From: an uncultured Lachnospiraceae bacterium
GTDB lineage: Bacteria; Bacillota; Clostridia; Lachnospirales; Lachnospiraceae
NCBI GenBank assembly: GCA_934351925.1
Contig: CAKRJT010000001.1
Location: 62,001-126,000, forward strand
Direction of reading: 5' to 3'
DNA length: 64,000 nt
The position numbers were made by a program, and so were the translations under genes. Under the pieces are notes generated by a model. It was not told the origin of the DNA and ran no database searches. It saw nothing but the letters and a program-made list of their open reading frames with translations. Shown piece after piece: positions 15,889-25,742 of this stretch (positions are counted from its first letter, which is position 1; the number at the start of each line of letters is the position of its first letter).

Positions 15889-18054
15889 CTATGGTACTAA
15901 TAGATTTATATGTCTTTCTATTGAGCCAACCAAATGTTCATATCTACTTTCGAGAACATTTCTACACGATTCTTCCGTTGAAGTATCTAAATCGCAATTT
16001 AACCCAAGAAAATTTTTAACAGCTGAGCTATTGATGCTCCCCACATAATCTGAAAGCAAACTATCCGATATTGCCAAATTTTCATCTTCTGTTATGTAAA
16101 TAAAATTAATAGGACTATTCAGAAAATATGCATTATCTCTTCGCTTGCTTTCCTCTCCTTTCCCTAATTTTGCCCTTGGTGCTACAATCGACCCTAAAGG
16201 AATAACATGATGTTTTTCCAATTTTTCCTTAATAAATGGTGTCATATTTATCTTTTCATCTATTACTCCTTTATAGGTTTGTGCAAGAAAGAACTGGCAT
16301 ATAACATCCCTCAAAAATTCTTTTGGACAAGTCATTCCCTCTGTTTTATATAACAAAAAATCTTTATTTGAAAAATTATTTGCTTTAAACATATTTTTTG
16401 TCAGAGTATTTTTTATCCAATCTGCACTATAATTACTTTCAAAGCTTTCTATCAAATTTACTATGCTATTGATTGCATTAATATTCTGGTCAACATTAAA
16501 ATAACCCGAAAAAATACTGCTCCAATACCACGCTTCTAAATAATCATAAGTCCTGCTATTGTTCCTATATGACTGATTAAGCAATATGTACGCAATAACG
16601 ACAAGCATTAATTTATAATTGATATCCTTAATATTCCTTACTCCACAACGCATCTGTAGAAAAAATAATGCCAGATCCATCGCTTCTACAACATCATTGC
16701 AGTAGACATGCAAATCTCTTGCTGAAACGTCCATAATTTTATTTTTCTTTATCAAATCAAGTCTAATTTTTGAAGTATCAAAATCATGAACATGTGCATA
16801 TAACGACATAATATTTAAGTACGCATCTATATATGCCGGTGCTATTGTATCTTCGTTCATATTTATGCACCCTAGCTCTACAGTAGCAATATATTCACCT
16901 GATTTTATAATTCCACATATAGCATCGTCTCTACGGATTGTGTCATTAAAAACATTCTCACCATAATCTCTAACCTGTTTCATATTATTCAATACAACGT
17001 CATAATAATTTTCCTTACTCAATCCAGCATACTTAGCCATAATTAACTCGAATGTTCCTAACGATATACCTCCCTTATTCAGATTTTCGTAAATATTAAT
17101 TGCTCTATCCCTTCTACGATTATTCACAATAAGCTGATGTAACTGGATATCATCAAGGCATGAACGTAAATATGCAATTATGTTGTTTTCCCACTCCCTT
17201 CCCTGCTTTGCCAAAGCTTCTTTAAACGACTCTCTGTCTCTAATACTTTCACAAGATGCCAACGCATACTCTGTCAGAATATCTTCGGCAAAAAATATCT
17301 TTTCTTCTTCATTAAGTGCATCAAATTCCTGCAAAATATCAAGCTGTACACTATCTGAAATTCTTTCAACTATACTCATTAAATGGCTCTGATTTTTAGG
17401 GCTTCCAGCTATTAAATACAATGGTATTAAATATTCTTCACCACTAGTACAAAAATCTACTAAGGCACTTATTGGAGAATTATGTTGAAATGGATTATAA
17501 CTTGTCTCATCCCCAGCTTTAAATGGAATAATTTTTATCATATCCACTATTTCATCAGACAAAAAATCCGGTTCCATTGTCGTAGGGTGCTCAAATGGTA
17601 TTAACTTTCCAACTTTAAAATAATCTTCATCTTTTCTTTTTCCATTAGCATCACGATACTTAGGTAATCTAAGAAAAAACCTCCTCTTTAAAGAATTTTG
17701 CTGAATTAGCTCACTTGCCTGCACCGCCATATCGAAAACAATATTAGAAAAGGCATTTGCAAGCACAGTTAACCTCTGCTGCCCATCCAATAATGCATTT
17801 ACTTCACCGCTAATTCCTAACTCATCTGCACGTTTTCTGGTTTTACACCCAATTTTTCTATATGCATATTCATCTGCCTTCACCGTCAACATAAGGACGC
17901 TTCCAATCGGCATCTTGGCTAATACTGACGCTATTAACGACGCCTGCTTTTCTTCCTTATCCCACACAAATCTTCTTTGAAAATCCGGCAATAAAATTTG
18001 CTGATTTCGTATCTTTTCTAACAAACTATCAAATGGCTCATTAATCGGCTGCAT
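15889..18054 (-). CDS. DUF262/HNH (GmrSD- or SspE-like) putative restriction effector
   Basis: The trimmed 721-residue protein starts MQPINEPFDSL, 8 bases after AGGAGGA; the longer frame would overlap the previous gene. The N-terminal DUF262 (ParB/Srx-like NTPase) has LPDFQRRFVWD (22-32) and the signature LLDGQQRLTVL (about 88-98). The C-terminal region has EKHHVIPLGS (about 613-622) and a later NSPINFIYITEDEN, the spaced His/Asn pattern of DUF1524-type HNH nucleases. One chain with DUF262 plus DUF1524 is the architecture of SspE, which attacks unmodified phage DNA in phosphorothioate systems, and of fused GmrSD type IV restriction enzymes. Base composition is about one-third GC in sampled lines against about half in its neighbours, suggesting separate acquisition. 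Confidence 0.82.
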   Translation of the reverse strand: MQPINEPFDSLLEKIRNQQILLPDFQRRFVWDKEEKQASLIASVLAKMPIGSVLMLTVKADEYAYRKIGCKTRKRADELGISGEVNALLDGQQRLTVLANAFSNIVFDMAVQASELIQQNSLKRRFFLRLPKYRDANGKRKDEDYFKVGKLIPFEHPTTMEPDFLSDEIVDMIKIIPFKAGDETSYNPFQHNSPISALVDFCTSGEEYLIPLYLIAGSPKNQSHLMSIVERISDSVQLDILQEFDALNEEEKIFFAEDILTEYALASCESIRDRESFKEALAKQGREWENNIIAYLRSCLDDIQLHQLIVNNRRRDRAINIYENLNKGGISLGTFELIMAKYAGLSKENYYDVVLNNMKQVRDYGENVFNDTIRRDDAICGIIKSGEYIATVELGCINMNEDTIAPAYIDAYLNIMSLYAHVHDFDTSKIRLDLIKKNKIMDVSARDLHVYCNDVVEAMDLALFFLQMRCGVRNIKDINYKLMLVVIAYILLNQSYRNNSRTYDYLEAWYWSSIFSGYFNVDQNINAINSIVNLIESFESNYSADWIKNTLTKNMFKANNFSNKDFLLYKTEGMTCPKEFLRDVICQFFLAQTYKGVIDEKINMTPFIKEKLEKHHVIPLGSIVAPRAKLGKGEESKRRDNAYFLNSPINFIYITEDENLAISDSLLSDYVGSINSSAVKNFLGLNCDLDTSTEESCRNVLESRYEHLVGSIERHINLLVP

Positions 18055-18065
18055 ATTTCTTCCTC

Positions 18066-19250
18066 CTAAATCTCCCCCAGCGCCCCGCAAAGCGCGTCAA
18101 TCTCATCCGTTGTTGTAAACATGCTCAGGCTCGCCCTGACAACGCCAAGGTATTCCCTGTCGTCCAGAAATTCGTGCACAAGCGGCGCGCAGTGGTAGCC
18201 CGTACGCACCGCGATGTTGTAGTCCGCGTCCAATATCATTCCGACCTCGGAAGCCTTGTAGCCCCTGACATTGAGGGCGACAATTCCAACATGCCTGTCC
18301 GCAGACGGGAGATACAGCTTCACATTACTAAGCTTTTGAAGCTTGTCAACCATGTAATGTGTCAGGCTCAGCTCTTTTTCCAGGCGTGCTTTAATCTCTG
18401 TATTGTCAACACCCTTTATGGCGGCGAGAAGCCCTGCTGCCGCGACCACGTTGGGGCTTGCGGGCTCGTAGCGGACTGTTCCGGTATCGGGCATACGCAC
18501 ATTCAGCGAATCACTGCCCGTTCCGCCCGCGATAAAGGTGTCAAGTTTCCTGCCGTTTCTTATAAAAAAGCCGCCAATCCCGAGGGGACCGTAAGGTGTC
18601 TTGTGCCCGGCAAACACATAGAAATCCACAGCCGGCTGCGCCATGTCAAACGGCACAAGCCCGAGTGCCTGCGAGCCATCCACCGTGACGACCGCGCCGT
18701 ACTCCTTGGCTGCGGCAGCAATCTCCTCTATAGGCAGTATGCAGCCGGTGACGTTGCTTACATGCGTCATAAAAATGTAGGAAGGGGCATGGACGCTGAA
18801 CTCATATCTAAGTCTGTCCATATCTATGCTGCCGTCAGTTTTAAGAGGCATGACAATAATATGATTTTTAAAACTGTCCGCTTCCCTATCCGCCCCCCTG
18901 TTCTCATCTCTAAACACCCTCTGGTTATAGATCGTCCTCACCACCGCATTGTGCTCATATGGTGAAATATATATGTACTGCCCCTTCTCAATCCCAAGTC
19001 CGCCAATTATCTGATTTAATGCAAATGTAGCAGAGGACGACAGTACGACCTCTGCTACATTTGATGCATTTACCATGCGGAGTAATTCTTTTCTGAGATT
19101 GTCGATGATGTTGGCAGACTGCTGCACCAGCGCATAGGAACCACGTCCGGCATTGAATGCCAGACTGCGGTTTATCATATCCATCTGTTCGTAAACACAC
19201 TCCGGTTTCGGATATGTCGTCGCTGCGTTGTCAAAATAAATCATGCTCAT
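18066..19250 (-). CDS. Class V aminotransferase-fold cysteine desulfurase (DndA/SspA/IscS-like)
   Basis: This 394-residue PLP enzyme takes sulfur from cysteine. MIYFDNAATTYPKP is the family start; SPYEHNAVVRT carries the PLP-stacking His; TVDGSQALG holds the conserved Asp; GHKTPYGPLG supplies the PLP lysine (about 217); RTGYHCAPLVHEFL contains the sulfur-accepting cysteine (about 354). It is the 'cysteine desulfurase family' type used by Dnd/Ssp systems and by some stand-alone enzymes. In this operon it would feed persulfide to the DndC-like protein. The ATG at 19250 has GGAG seven bases upstream. The downstream gene begins 11 bases after its stop. Confidence 0.92.
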   Translation of the reverse strand: MSMIYFDNAATTYPKPECVYEQMDMINRSLAFNAGRGSYALVQQSANIIDNLRKELLRMVNASNVAEVVLSSSATFALNQIIGGLGIEKGQYIYISPYEHNAVVRTIYNQRVFRDENRGADREADSFKNHIIVMPLKTDGSIDMDRLRYEFSVHAPSYIFMTHVSNVTGCILPIEEIAAAAKEYGAVVTVDGSQALGLVPFDMAQPAVDFYVFAGHKTPYGPLGIGGFFIRNGRKLDTFIAGGTGSDSLNVRMPDTGTVRYEPASPNVVAAAGLLAAIKGVDNTEIKARLEKELSLTHYMVDKLQKLSNVKLYLPSADRHVGIVALNVRGYKASEVGMILDADYNIAVRTGYHCAPLVHEFLDDREYLGVVRASLSMFTTTDEIDALCGALGEI

Positions 19251-19324
19251 TAGTAATCTCCAAATTTATATAATTTTGTCATAACAATTCGGAGTCAGCC
19301 TCCAAAAAGTTACACATTCTGTTT

Positions 19325-22300
19325 TTATTTTTCTCCGGCAACAAGCTTAGCGAGCACTCTCGCAAGCACCGCGACCTTCTCGTTCGTCTCGAGGCTGTCC
19401 CCGAATTCATCAAGTGCTTCCTTAATCGCATTTTCGAGAAAATACCCGGTGCTGTCATCAGCGATATCCTCATAGCTGCGCTCAAGCAGGCTTCCGCCCT
19501 CGCCCTTTAAGATAATGCTGCTTAGCGGAGCGCCGCTTTGCGTGCTGTTCTCAGCCTCGTCGCAGAATTCATTCCAGCCGGAACGGAAGTTCTCGACCAT
19601 GCCGTCGCGCCAGTCATCAACATAGATATCCGTGACGAGCTTTGACAGCTTAGCGACCAATTCACGTTCATCGTAGGTGGACAACTGCGAGATATACGAC
19701 AATATCGCTCCCGTCCTGCTCTTAGTCACATGCTTTGAAAGCTTCTCCCCGTACTCACCGTAGTAGCCATCAAGCACGGCTCTAAGGCTGTCCGATGTAT
19801 CCGCACCGCAGCGCTTCTTTATGATGTCTGCGACTCTGCCAGACAACACATCCAGGTAGCCGTCCAGGTACCGCTTCAACTCTCCCAGCTTTTCCGGCAC
19901 GGACGGCAGGTCATTTTCCTTAGCTCCGACTGCGCGGGGCAGCCCGTTAAACAGGAAATCATGCGGATTGTAGTCCTGCCGCCTTAGCGCGGAGCACAGA
20001 CTTCTGAGCGCTGTCCCCATATCCTCGGATACGGTAATATCGCGTCCGACATTTGCCGACGCCTGCGGAAGTGAACGGTACCACTTTAGTATGCCGTCTA
20101 ACACCTCCCAGTCCTGCGGTGCGCCCGCTATCTTAGCCTTAATACCGAACAAATCCATAAGCCCCGCAATGTAATTCTGCTTTTCTATGGTGTCATGCTC
20201 CACATAGAGAAAATAATTCTGCGGTGCATCGTTTATATTTCCAAGTATGGCGGCATCGATGTTTACCTCTCGCTCTTTCAGGCTTATAACCGGCTTATCC
20301 TGAAGCCTCGAAATGCACAGAGCCACATATATCGGAATAATTCCCTTTCTAACGCCGCAGCCGGTTCCCATGAGACGGTCATAAAGCACCTTAAAAGAAC
20401 ATTTGCTGCTGTCGCACATCGCAATAAAGCGTTCTATCTCAGATAGCACGACCTCACAGCCGCGGTCAAGGTCTCCTTTCCCGAGAACACCCGTGTTCAC
20501 CAGAACCGCCCTGTAGATTGTGGACTCGGGAGAGGTTCCCTTCTCCAATGCCGAAAAATCCTCATGTGCAAGGAGCATATCCGTAATCTTGTTTCTCGCC
20601 TTCTTGTTCTGTGCAGATATGTTCTGCCTGTTTATAAGCTCATTGTTTACAATAGGCGAATTGTTGTAGTACTCGGTCATTATGCTGCTTAAAAACAGAT
20701 TAAAGCCCATTCCGTGCCTGAAACCCGAATTAAAGCTCTCTCCGTTGTGGAACACGGCACACGCGCCGCTCTCGGGGTTATACGCGGTCTCAAGGTATCT
20801 GTTTATCTCGTAGGAAATATCGTCGCAGTAGTTGATAAGCTCCTTCTCAAGGACAAGGTTATCCTCAATAAAGCTCTTATCTTTTATGAGACTCTGTGCA
20901 GCAATATATCTTCTTAGGCTCCCGCCCCTGTCAAACACGCCATGTGTGACGAGCACAACTATCCTGTCGTCCGCAAGCCTTGCGGAAAGCTCCGCATCAT
21001 AGTCAAACTGTGTGTCAGCCACGACCGCGACAATTTTTCCATCGGAAAAATGCTCCGCAAACAAAATCTCCGGTGACGGCAGCTTACTTATCTGCTCAGG
21101 TGACATGAACACATATTCAAAATATCTGGTCATCGAATACAACTGGTTGTATTTCTTAGGCAGAACATAATCGTACTCGGAAACCGCCTTGAGTGTCCCC
21201 AGTATATCGGCATCTGCCGGCAGCTTTGCAGCCCTCTTGGAAATCTCCGCCTGGATATCCACTCCCACATTGTTATAGAAGCTGTAGGAATGTCTGCGGG
21301 AGCGGTATATTATAATCTTTTTTTCGACCAGCGCATCGACAACTCCTCTACATTCATCGTCATAGAGATTGAGCGCACCTGCAAGCTGCGGCACGTCTGC
21401 GAGGAGCTCATCGGGCATGTCGATTATGTTTATAAGTGCCACTGCCTTTATAAGCTTTCTCTCAAGCTCATCGTCCGTTCTCGAGAGAGCATACTCTGCC
21501 TTCAGCCATTCATTGTGGATAATCGTGTCCGACGGCTCCTCCCTGAACAGGCTTTTGAAATAGTCGTACACCGTGTCAGCCGTCACGCCGTAATCGGCTG
21601 AACCGCTCTCACACTCCTCTATCATTCTGCACAGACTTCCCTTTTCATCGTGTGACAGGTATGTAAATATGCTTCGCTCGTTCTGTGCCACCTTCCCACT
21701 TATGTGAAGCAGCATATACGCTGTCAGCGGCATAAGCGGAAAGCAGCCGCACACGACATATTTTTTGAAATCCTCCTCGTCAAACAAGCCTGAGAAGCAT
21801 GAAAATCTGTAGGAATTTACCGCATTGGTGTAATATCTTTTTATTCCCGGAAGCTTTTTCAGGACGGACTCATCCTTCTTCAAAACATTTCCTATGAGCT
21901 CATAATTATTCTGCGAGGATACTACAAAGAGCACCTCCTTTATCCGGCCCTCGACGCCTCTGAAGGCATTTCTCATGTCAGCGGGCAGCTTCGCACCGTA
22001 CTCCTTGACGCTCTTGTGCGCCACGAAGGTAATGAACATTCGTCCCTCTGATTTTCTGTCCGCAAGCTCGCACATATCCTGCAGCACCTTCATGTCCTTA
22101 GCAAAAGTCTCCTTCTCATGTCCCTCGATGTATTTACTGAACTCGTCGAATATTATGTAAATGCCCGCATAGCCGTAATCGCGCGACAGAACCGCCTTAA
22201 TCTGCTCATATATCCTCACGGTCTCGAGCATGACTATCGGGCTGAATTCACTTCCGCTCGTCACTGCCGGGTAAATTCGGCGGAACAAATCAAGCGCCTG

Positions 22301-22810
22301 TCTGTCATTTTTTTCAAGCCTTTGACAGAATGTCTCCGCATCGGCGCAGCCGTTTTTATAAAGCTCGCGCGCAAAATGACCGTACGCCTCCGGGAAATCA
22401 TTTTTCCACTGCGTAATCTTCTTAAGTGCCTCGCTGTAATAGCTCTCCGGTACAATGTTCTCAAGCTCAGTGCGCTTTAGCGCATCGGTAATTCCGATTA
22501 AAAATGCGTGGTTCAGATCCCCGTCCGTGCCCGAGATAATCACGGGCAGATAAGGTCTTTCCATATGCCTGAGCCTGTCAAGGAGCACCAGCAGCATGTG
22601 TGACTTTCCCTTGCCATACGGACCGATGAGCATTGTCGCATGCTCCCTGTCCTTAGCTATGTTGTCGAGATAGTAGTCTATGATGTCCTGTGAGGAACGT
22701 GTATACACATAATTGTCTATCTTTGCCCTGTTGTCCAAATCCAGATAGAGATTAACCGAATTTTCGAATCTCTTATCTATCTTAACCCAATCCTTTAGTC
22801 TGTCTGCCAT
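19325..22810 (-). CDS. BrxC/PglY-like large P-loop ATPase
   Basis: This 1161-residue protein has an N-terminal AAA-type module: Walker A LIGPYGKGKSHML (about 61-73) and Walker B YIIFDEFSKYIEG (about 218-230). A long helical region follows, with a winged-helix-like stretch around 430-500 and charged C-terminal repeats. Length, the early nucleotide site and the DEFSKYIE box resemble BrxC/PglY, the ATPase that is common to BREX systems, where it is needed for both modification and exclusion. It starts two bases after the DUF4007 gene, so the pair is tightly coupled. No PglZ or BrxL partner is in this window. DptH-type ATPases are another possibility, but the motif spacing fits BrxC better. Confidence 0.78.
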   Translation of the reverse strand: MADRLKDWVKIDKRFENSVNLYLDLDNRAKIDNYVYTRSSQDIIDYYLDNIAKDREHATMLIGPYGKGKSHMLLVLLDRLRHMERPYLPVIISGTDGDLNHAFLIGITDALKRTELENIVPESYYSEALKKITQWKNDFPEAYGHFARELYKNGCADAETFCQRLEKNDRQALDLFRRIYPAVTSGSEFSPIVMLETVRIYEQIKAVLSRDYGYAGIYIIFDEFSKYIEGHEKETFAKDMKVLQDMCELADRKSEGRMFITFVAHKSVKEYGAKLPADMRNAFRGVEGRIKEVLFVVSSQNNYELIGNVLKKDESVLKKLPGIKRYYTNAVNSYRFSCFSGLFDEEDFKKYVVCGCFPLMPLTAYMLLHISGKVAQNERSIFTYLSHDEKGSLCRMIEECESGSADYGVTADTVYDYFKSLFREEPSDTIIHNEWLKAEYALSRTDDELERKLIKAVALINIIDMPDELLADVPQLAGALNLYDDECRGVVDALVEKKIIIYRSRRHSYSFYNNVGVDIQAEISKRAAKLPADADILGTLKAVSEYDYVLPKKYNQLYSMTRYFEYVFMSPEQISKLPSPEILFAEHFSDGKIVAVVADTQFDYDAELSARLADDRIVVLVTHGVFDRGGSLRRYIAAQSLIKDKSFIEDNLVLEKELINYCDDISYEINRYLETAYNPESGACAVFHNGESFNSGFRHGMGFNLFLSSIMTEYYNNSPIVNNELINRQNISAQNKKARNKITDMLLAHEDFSALEKGTSPESTIYRAVLVNTGVLGKGDLDRGCEVVLSEIERFIAMCDSSKCSFKVLYDRLMGTGCGVRKGIIPIYVALCISRLQDKPVISLKEREVNIDAAILGNINDAPQNYFLYVEHDTIEKQNYIAGLMDLFGIKAKIAGAPQDWEVLDGILKWYRSLPQASANVGRDITVSEDMGTALRSLCSALRRQDYNPHDFLFNGLPRAVGAKENDLPSVPEKLGELKRYLDGYLDVLSGRVADIIKKRCGADTSDSLRAVLDGYYGEYGEKLSKHVTKSRTGAILSYISQLSTYDERELVAKLSKLVTDIYVDDWRDGMVENFRSGWNEFCDEAENSTQSGAPLSSIILKGEGGSLLERSYEDIADDSTGYFLENAIKEALDEFGDSLETNEKVAVLARVLAKLVAGEK

Positions 22811-22812
22811 CG

Positions 22813-23703
22813 TTATCCCCTCTGATTTTCTGCCTTGTACAAATAGTATTTTTCAATCACCTTTTCAGGCGCTATGGCGTTCTGCGCGTACACCATGTCA
22901 AGCCCCGCCGTCCTGTTCACGGCAATATATCCCTCCGATGCCAGTTTATCGAGGTAAAAATTGAGACTGACGCGGTTTAAGTTATATATTTTTCCCGGAA
23001 GCCTGTCGCCGTTTAGCAGTGTGTCTATGCTCACGCTGTCTGTCCCGGCATCGGCAAAATATCTTCTTATAAGATATAGCACCGCCATGTCCGAAAGCAG
23101 CTCCTGCGACGGCATATGTTTCTTGTATGAGCCGCTGTTTCTCTTTAAAAGAGCGAGCTCGGAAAACGGGCTTACTTTTTTCTCCTCCGGGTCATAGTCC
23201 ACATTCTTCTCCCTCGAATACATGTTTATAATCGCAGTGACATCAGCCGACACCGAACTCTCGGTGATTGCCTGCTGCATCGAGTACGTCTTAATTTCCC
23301 TAAGCATGGCATCACACAGCTCTTCCTTTGTGTACTCCTCATTTCCTATCCTGTTAAAAAATACAAACCAGCTCGTAGCAAGCTCTGCATTGCAGGCAAG
23401 ATTGGCATGCACAAGCCACAGCGTGAACTTGTCCTCGAAATATGGGTCATGCGTGCTTATCAGCTTCCCGACGCGGCTTAACAACACTTCTCCCTTACTC
23501 TCAACGGTAATGCCACCTGCTCTCAGCCAGTAGCGGATAGCCTTCGCCATGTTCGTTCCCACACCGAGTGCGTCCGCGCCCGAATACTCGGAAAAAACCT
23601 TAGGGTCATCGGACACCGCCCTCAGCCCCTTTGCAAGCCAGCCCTCCCTCAATATAAATGTCTCATGCCCCTTCAGCCTTATCTTAACAGTCTTTTCTGA
23701 CAT
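22813..23703 (-). CDS. DUF4007 family protein
   Basis: This 296-residue soluble protein begins with the family's hallmark KGHETFILREGWLAKGLRAV, continued by DALGVGTNMAKAIRYWLRAGGI, which together look like a helical DNA-binding or substrate-sensing domain. The C-terminal part (LPGKIYNLNRVSLNFYLDKLASEGYIAVNRTAGLDMVY) reads like a winged helix. From memory, DUF4007 proteins often sit beside PAPS-reductase-fold genes in defence islands, as here. Its role is unknown; target recognition or transcriptional control are both reasonable. It follows the DndC-like gene after 79 bases and is directly joined to the BrxC-like gene. Confidence 0.82.
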   Translation of the reverse strand: MSEKTVKIRLKGHETFILREGWLAKGLRAVSDDPKVFSEYSGADALGVGTNMAKAIRYWLRAGGITVESKGEVLLSRVGKLISTHDPYFEDKFTLWLVHANLACNAELATSWFVFFNRIGNEEYTKEELCDAMLREIKTYSMQQAITESSVSADVTAIINMYSREKNVDYDPEEKKVSPFSELALLKRNSGSYKKHMPSQELLSDMAVLYLIRRYFADAGTDSVSIDTLLNGDRLPGKIYNLNRVSLNFYLDKLASEGYIAVNRTAGLDMVYAQNAIAPEKVIEKYYLYKAENQRG

Positions 23704-23782
23704 AATTTTCCTCCGAAATTTTATAACAAATGCATATATTCTTCGCGCTTATCTCCATGCCGCCCGTCAGCATATCTTCACA

Positions 23783-25507
23783 CTAGCTTCTCTTTACCGC
23801 CAGCACCTTCTTCATATAACAGCCCGAATTGAAATGGTTCACGCACTCCGCACAGCGTACACATTTTTCATCGTCTATGTGATATCTGTTTCCACCGTCA
23901 GGCAGGCTCTCAAGTCTTATCGCACCATGCCTGCACACGCCCTCACAGGCGCGGCAGCCCATACAGAGCTGATACTTCGTGAGCTGGCACTTGACCTTAT
24001 CCTCGGCTGCCTCGAAGGTCTTAGCCCCGTCTATATGGTGGTCAAGTATGGTGATTTTAAGCTTCGTGTTTCCCTTTCTTCCCTGAAGCCTCAATAGCTG
24101 CACACCCTTTCTGTTCAGCACATACACCTCTCCCAGACGCGCATTTCCCATATTGAAATCAAGATATCCGAACGGTTTGAAAAGTTCGTACAGTTCATCG
24201 GTTATAGGCTTTAACAGCTCGTAATTGTAGCTGTTCTCCTCCACGACACACGGTGTGAAACTCACCACGGCATTGTCCGCGTAGGCTATCCCATTTCCGC
24301 CCTGTCTTGCCTTCCATTTACCGCTTCGTACATACTCCTCAGCATCGGGCTTTCCGATTTTACGCGCAAAATCCACCAGAAAAGCCTGCCACTTTCCGTA
24401 TTGTTCAGGCATATATATCTTAGAAAGAAACTCCGACCACACGCTGTTGTTCGGACAGCAGAAGCACCCCACCCTCGCATAGCCGTAGGTGTAAGCCTCA
24501 TTAAAATCAATTTTTCTCTTCAAAATGTACAGCCAGACGTCAAAATCCATCCAGTCGATAGCCGGAGACACTGTATTCTGCTTCGATATCTTTCGCCCCT
24601 CGGTCTCCCTCTCGTACTTGCTTCTGCTCGCCGACTCGCTTCGCCTTATTCCATAGAAGGCGAGTATCTTCGTCTTATCCTTAAAAAGAGCCGTGAGCTT
24701 CCTGTTTATGGCTCCCGTCTTAAAAATCGTGCAGCACCAGCGCATGACACGGCTCGGCGGTCCGATAAGCTCACACAGCCCGGAAAAATCCTTCTCCTTA
24801 TTTCTCGAGGATAACACCGGCGTCATCGGATGCGATTTCTTAAAACGCTTCACATACTCCTCGGTCTTAGGAAATTCCAAGGTGGTATCGCCGAATATAT
24901 GAAGTATCTTAGGATTGCTCAACGCCCTCATCACCAGATCAGAGGTCACGGTCGAGTCCTTGCCGCCTGAGAAGGACACGAACATATCTCTCGCATCGCA
25001 GCCTTCCGACACCTCCTGTATGTAGCTTAATGCCTCCTGCGTTATCTCGTCATAGCGCCTGCCGTTGCACTCGATAAAGCGGCTCACATACTCATCAAAC
25101 CTGTTGTTCTTATTCTGCTCCTCGTACTCATAAAGCTGCTGCCTTATCCTGTCCACATCGGCATCTGACAGCTTCGCAAGCCTTCCCACATTAAAACGCC
25201 TGAGAGTCCCGTCTATCAGATAGTAATTTCCCGAGGCATTCCACACGGAGGAGTTGATATACTTGAGAGGCTCATTCTCCAAAAGCTCATACAAAAGCCT
25301 TTCCTTTGGAAATACCGGTCTTAAATCGGTTGCTGCTCTCTTACATGCACTGTGACACACGGGGCAGATCTCCTCATAGACGGGAACGTTGCACTCCCTG
25401 CAGTAGTAGATATCCGATACACTCTCCACATGCTCCCTGCTGCCACACTCATCGCAATAATTTTTTCCCAGTTCTATGTTATGCACCGTGCATCTGTAAT
25501 GCCTCAT
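23783..25507 (-). CDS. DndC/BrxP-like PAPS-reductase-fold protein with zinc ribbons and ferredoxin tail
   Basis: The 574-residue chain has three parts. Residues 1-55 contain two Cys-rich ribbons (CDECG; CRECNVPVYEEICPVCHSAC). Residues about 150-400 are the adenylating PP-loop domain: FVSFSGGKDSTVTSDL (176-191), RWCCT (257-260) and GCFCCPN (347-353), the last two placed like the iron-sulfur ligands of DndC. Residues about 507-563 form a 2[4Fe-4S] ferredoxin (CMGCRACEGVC and CVRCAECVNHFNSGC). DndC activates DNA phosphate or carries sulfur for backbone modification; the ferredoxin would deliver electrons in cis. The four-base overlap with the upstream HTH gene (ATGA) shows coupling. It is too large for assimilatory PAPS reductase and is not near sulfate genes. 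Confidence 0.88.
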   Translation of the reverse strand: MRHYRCTVHNIELGKNYCDECGSREHVESVSDIYYCRECNVPVYEEICPVCHSACKRAATDLRPVFPKERLLYELLENEPLKYINSSVWNASGNYYLIDGTLRRFNVGRLAKLSDADVDRIRQQLYEYEEQNKNNRFDEYVSRFIECNGRRYDEITQEALSYIQEVSEGCDARDMFVSFSGGKDSTVTSDLVMRALSNPKILHIFGDTTLEFPKTEEYVKRFKKSHPMTPVLSSRNKEKDFSGLCELIGPPSRVMRWCCTIFKTGAINRKLTALFKDKTKILAFYGIRRSESASRSKYERETEGRKISKQNTVSPAIDWMDFDVWLYILKRKIDFNEAYTYGYARVGCFCCPNNSVWSEFLSKIYMPEQYGKWQAFLVDFARKIGKPDAEEYVRSGKWKARQGGNGIAYADNAVVSFTPCVVEENSYNYELLKPITDELYELFKPFGYLDFNMGNARLGEVYVLNRKGVQLLRLQGRKGNTKLKITILDHHIDGAKTFEAAEDKVKCQLTKYQLCMGCRACEGVCRHGAIRLESLPDGGNRYHIDDEKCVRCAECVNHFNSGCYMKKVLAVKRS

Positions 25508-25704
25508 TCGTTCCTCCTAAACTTCTCGGGCTTGACATTGAGATACCTGCACAGCTCCAAAAACTCTGCCGCATCTAACTCCATATTCTTCTCACACGTC
25601 AATTTATCAGCGGAAATTCCAAGGTCCTGTTCAACCTGCACTGCCGATATATGGTTCTCTTCTAAATAGCGCGCCACTCGCTGCGCCACGGTTTGTCTGT
25701 CCAC
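25504..25704 (-). CDS. Small XRE-like HTH protein heading the defence operon (66 aa)
   Basis: The protein MDRQTVAQRVARYLEENHIS fits helix 1 of a Cro/XRE fold. AVQVEQDLGIS gives the helix-turn, and AAEFLELCRYLNVKPEKF gives the closing helices. It starts with GTG, preceded by GGAG nine bases upstream. It ends four bases inside the DndC-like gene. Being first in the operon, with repeated TTCCG-AAAC motifs around the promoter, it is a good candidate for an autorepressor. It might also be a small structural subunit. No exact family is recognised. Confidence 0.75.
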   Translation of the reverse strand: MDRQTVAQRVARYLEENHISAVQVEQDLGISADKLTCEKNMELDAAEFLELCRYLNVKPEKFRRNE

Positions 25705-25742
25705 CCTTTAAAGCTCCATTCAAATCAAGGTTATTTTTATTG

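Noticed and set aside
18174..18965. A 263-aa plus-strand frame opposite the cysteine desulfurase
   Set aside because: Its composition is that of an antisense shadow of a high-scoring real enzyme gene.
13114..25507. Calling the operon BREX type 4
   Set aside because: A PAPS-reductase-fold protein and BrxC-like ATPase fit, but PglZ and BrxL are absent, and a DndD-like ATPase, a desulfurase and an SspE-like protein are present.
13114..25507. Calling the operon a standard Dnd or Ssp system
   Set aside because: No DndB, DndE, DndF/G/H, SspB or SspC was recognised, and DUF4007 and the BrxC-like ATPase are not parts of those systems.
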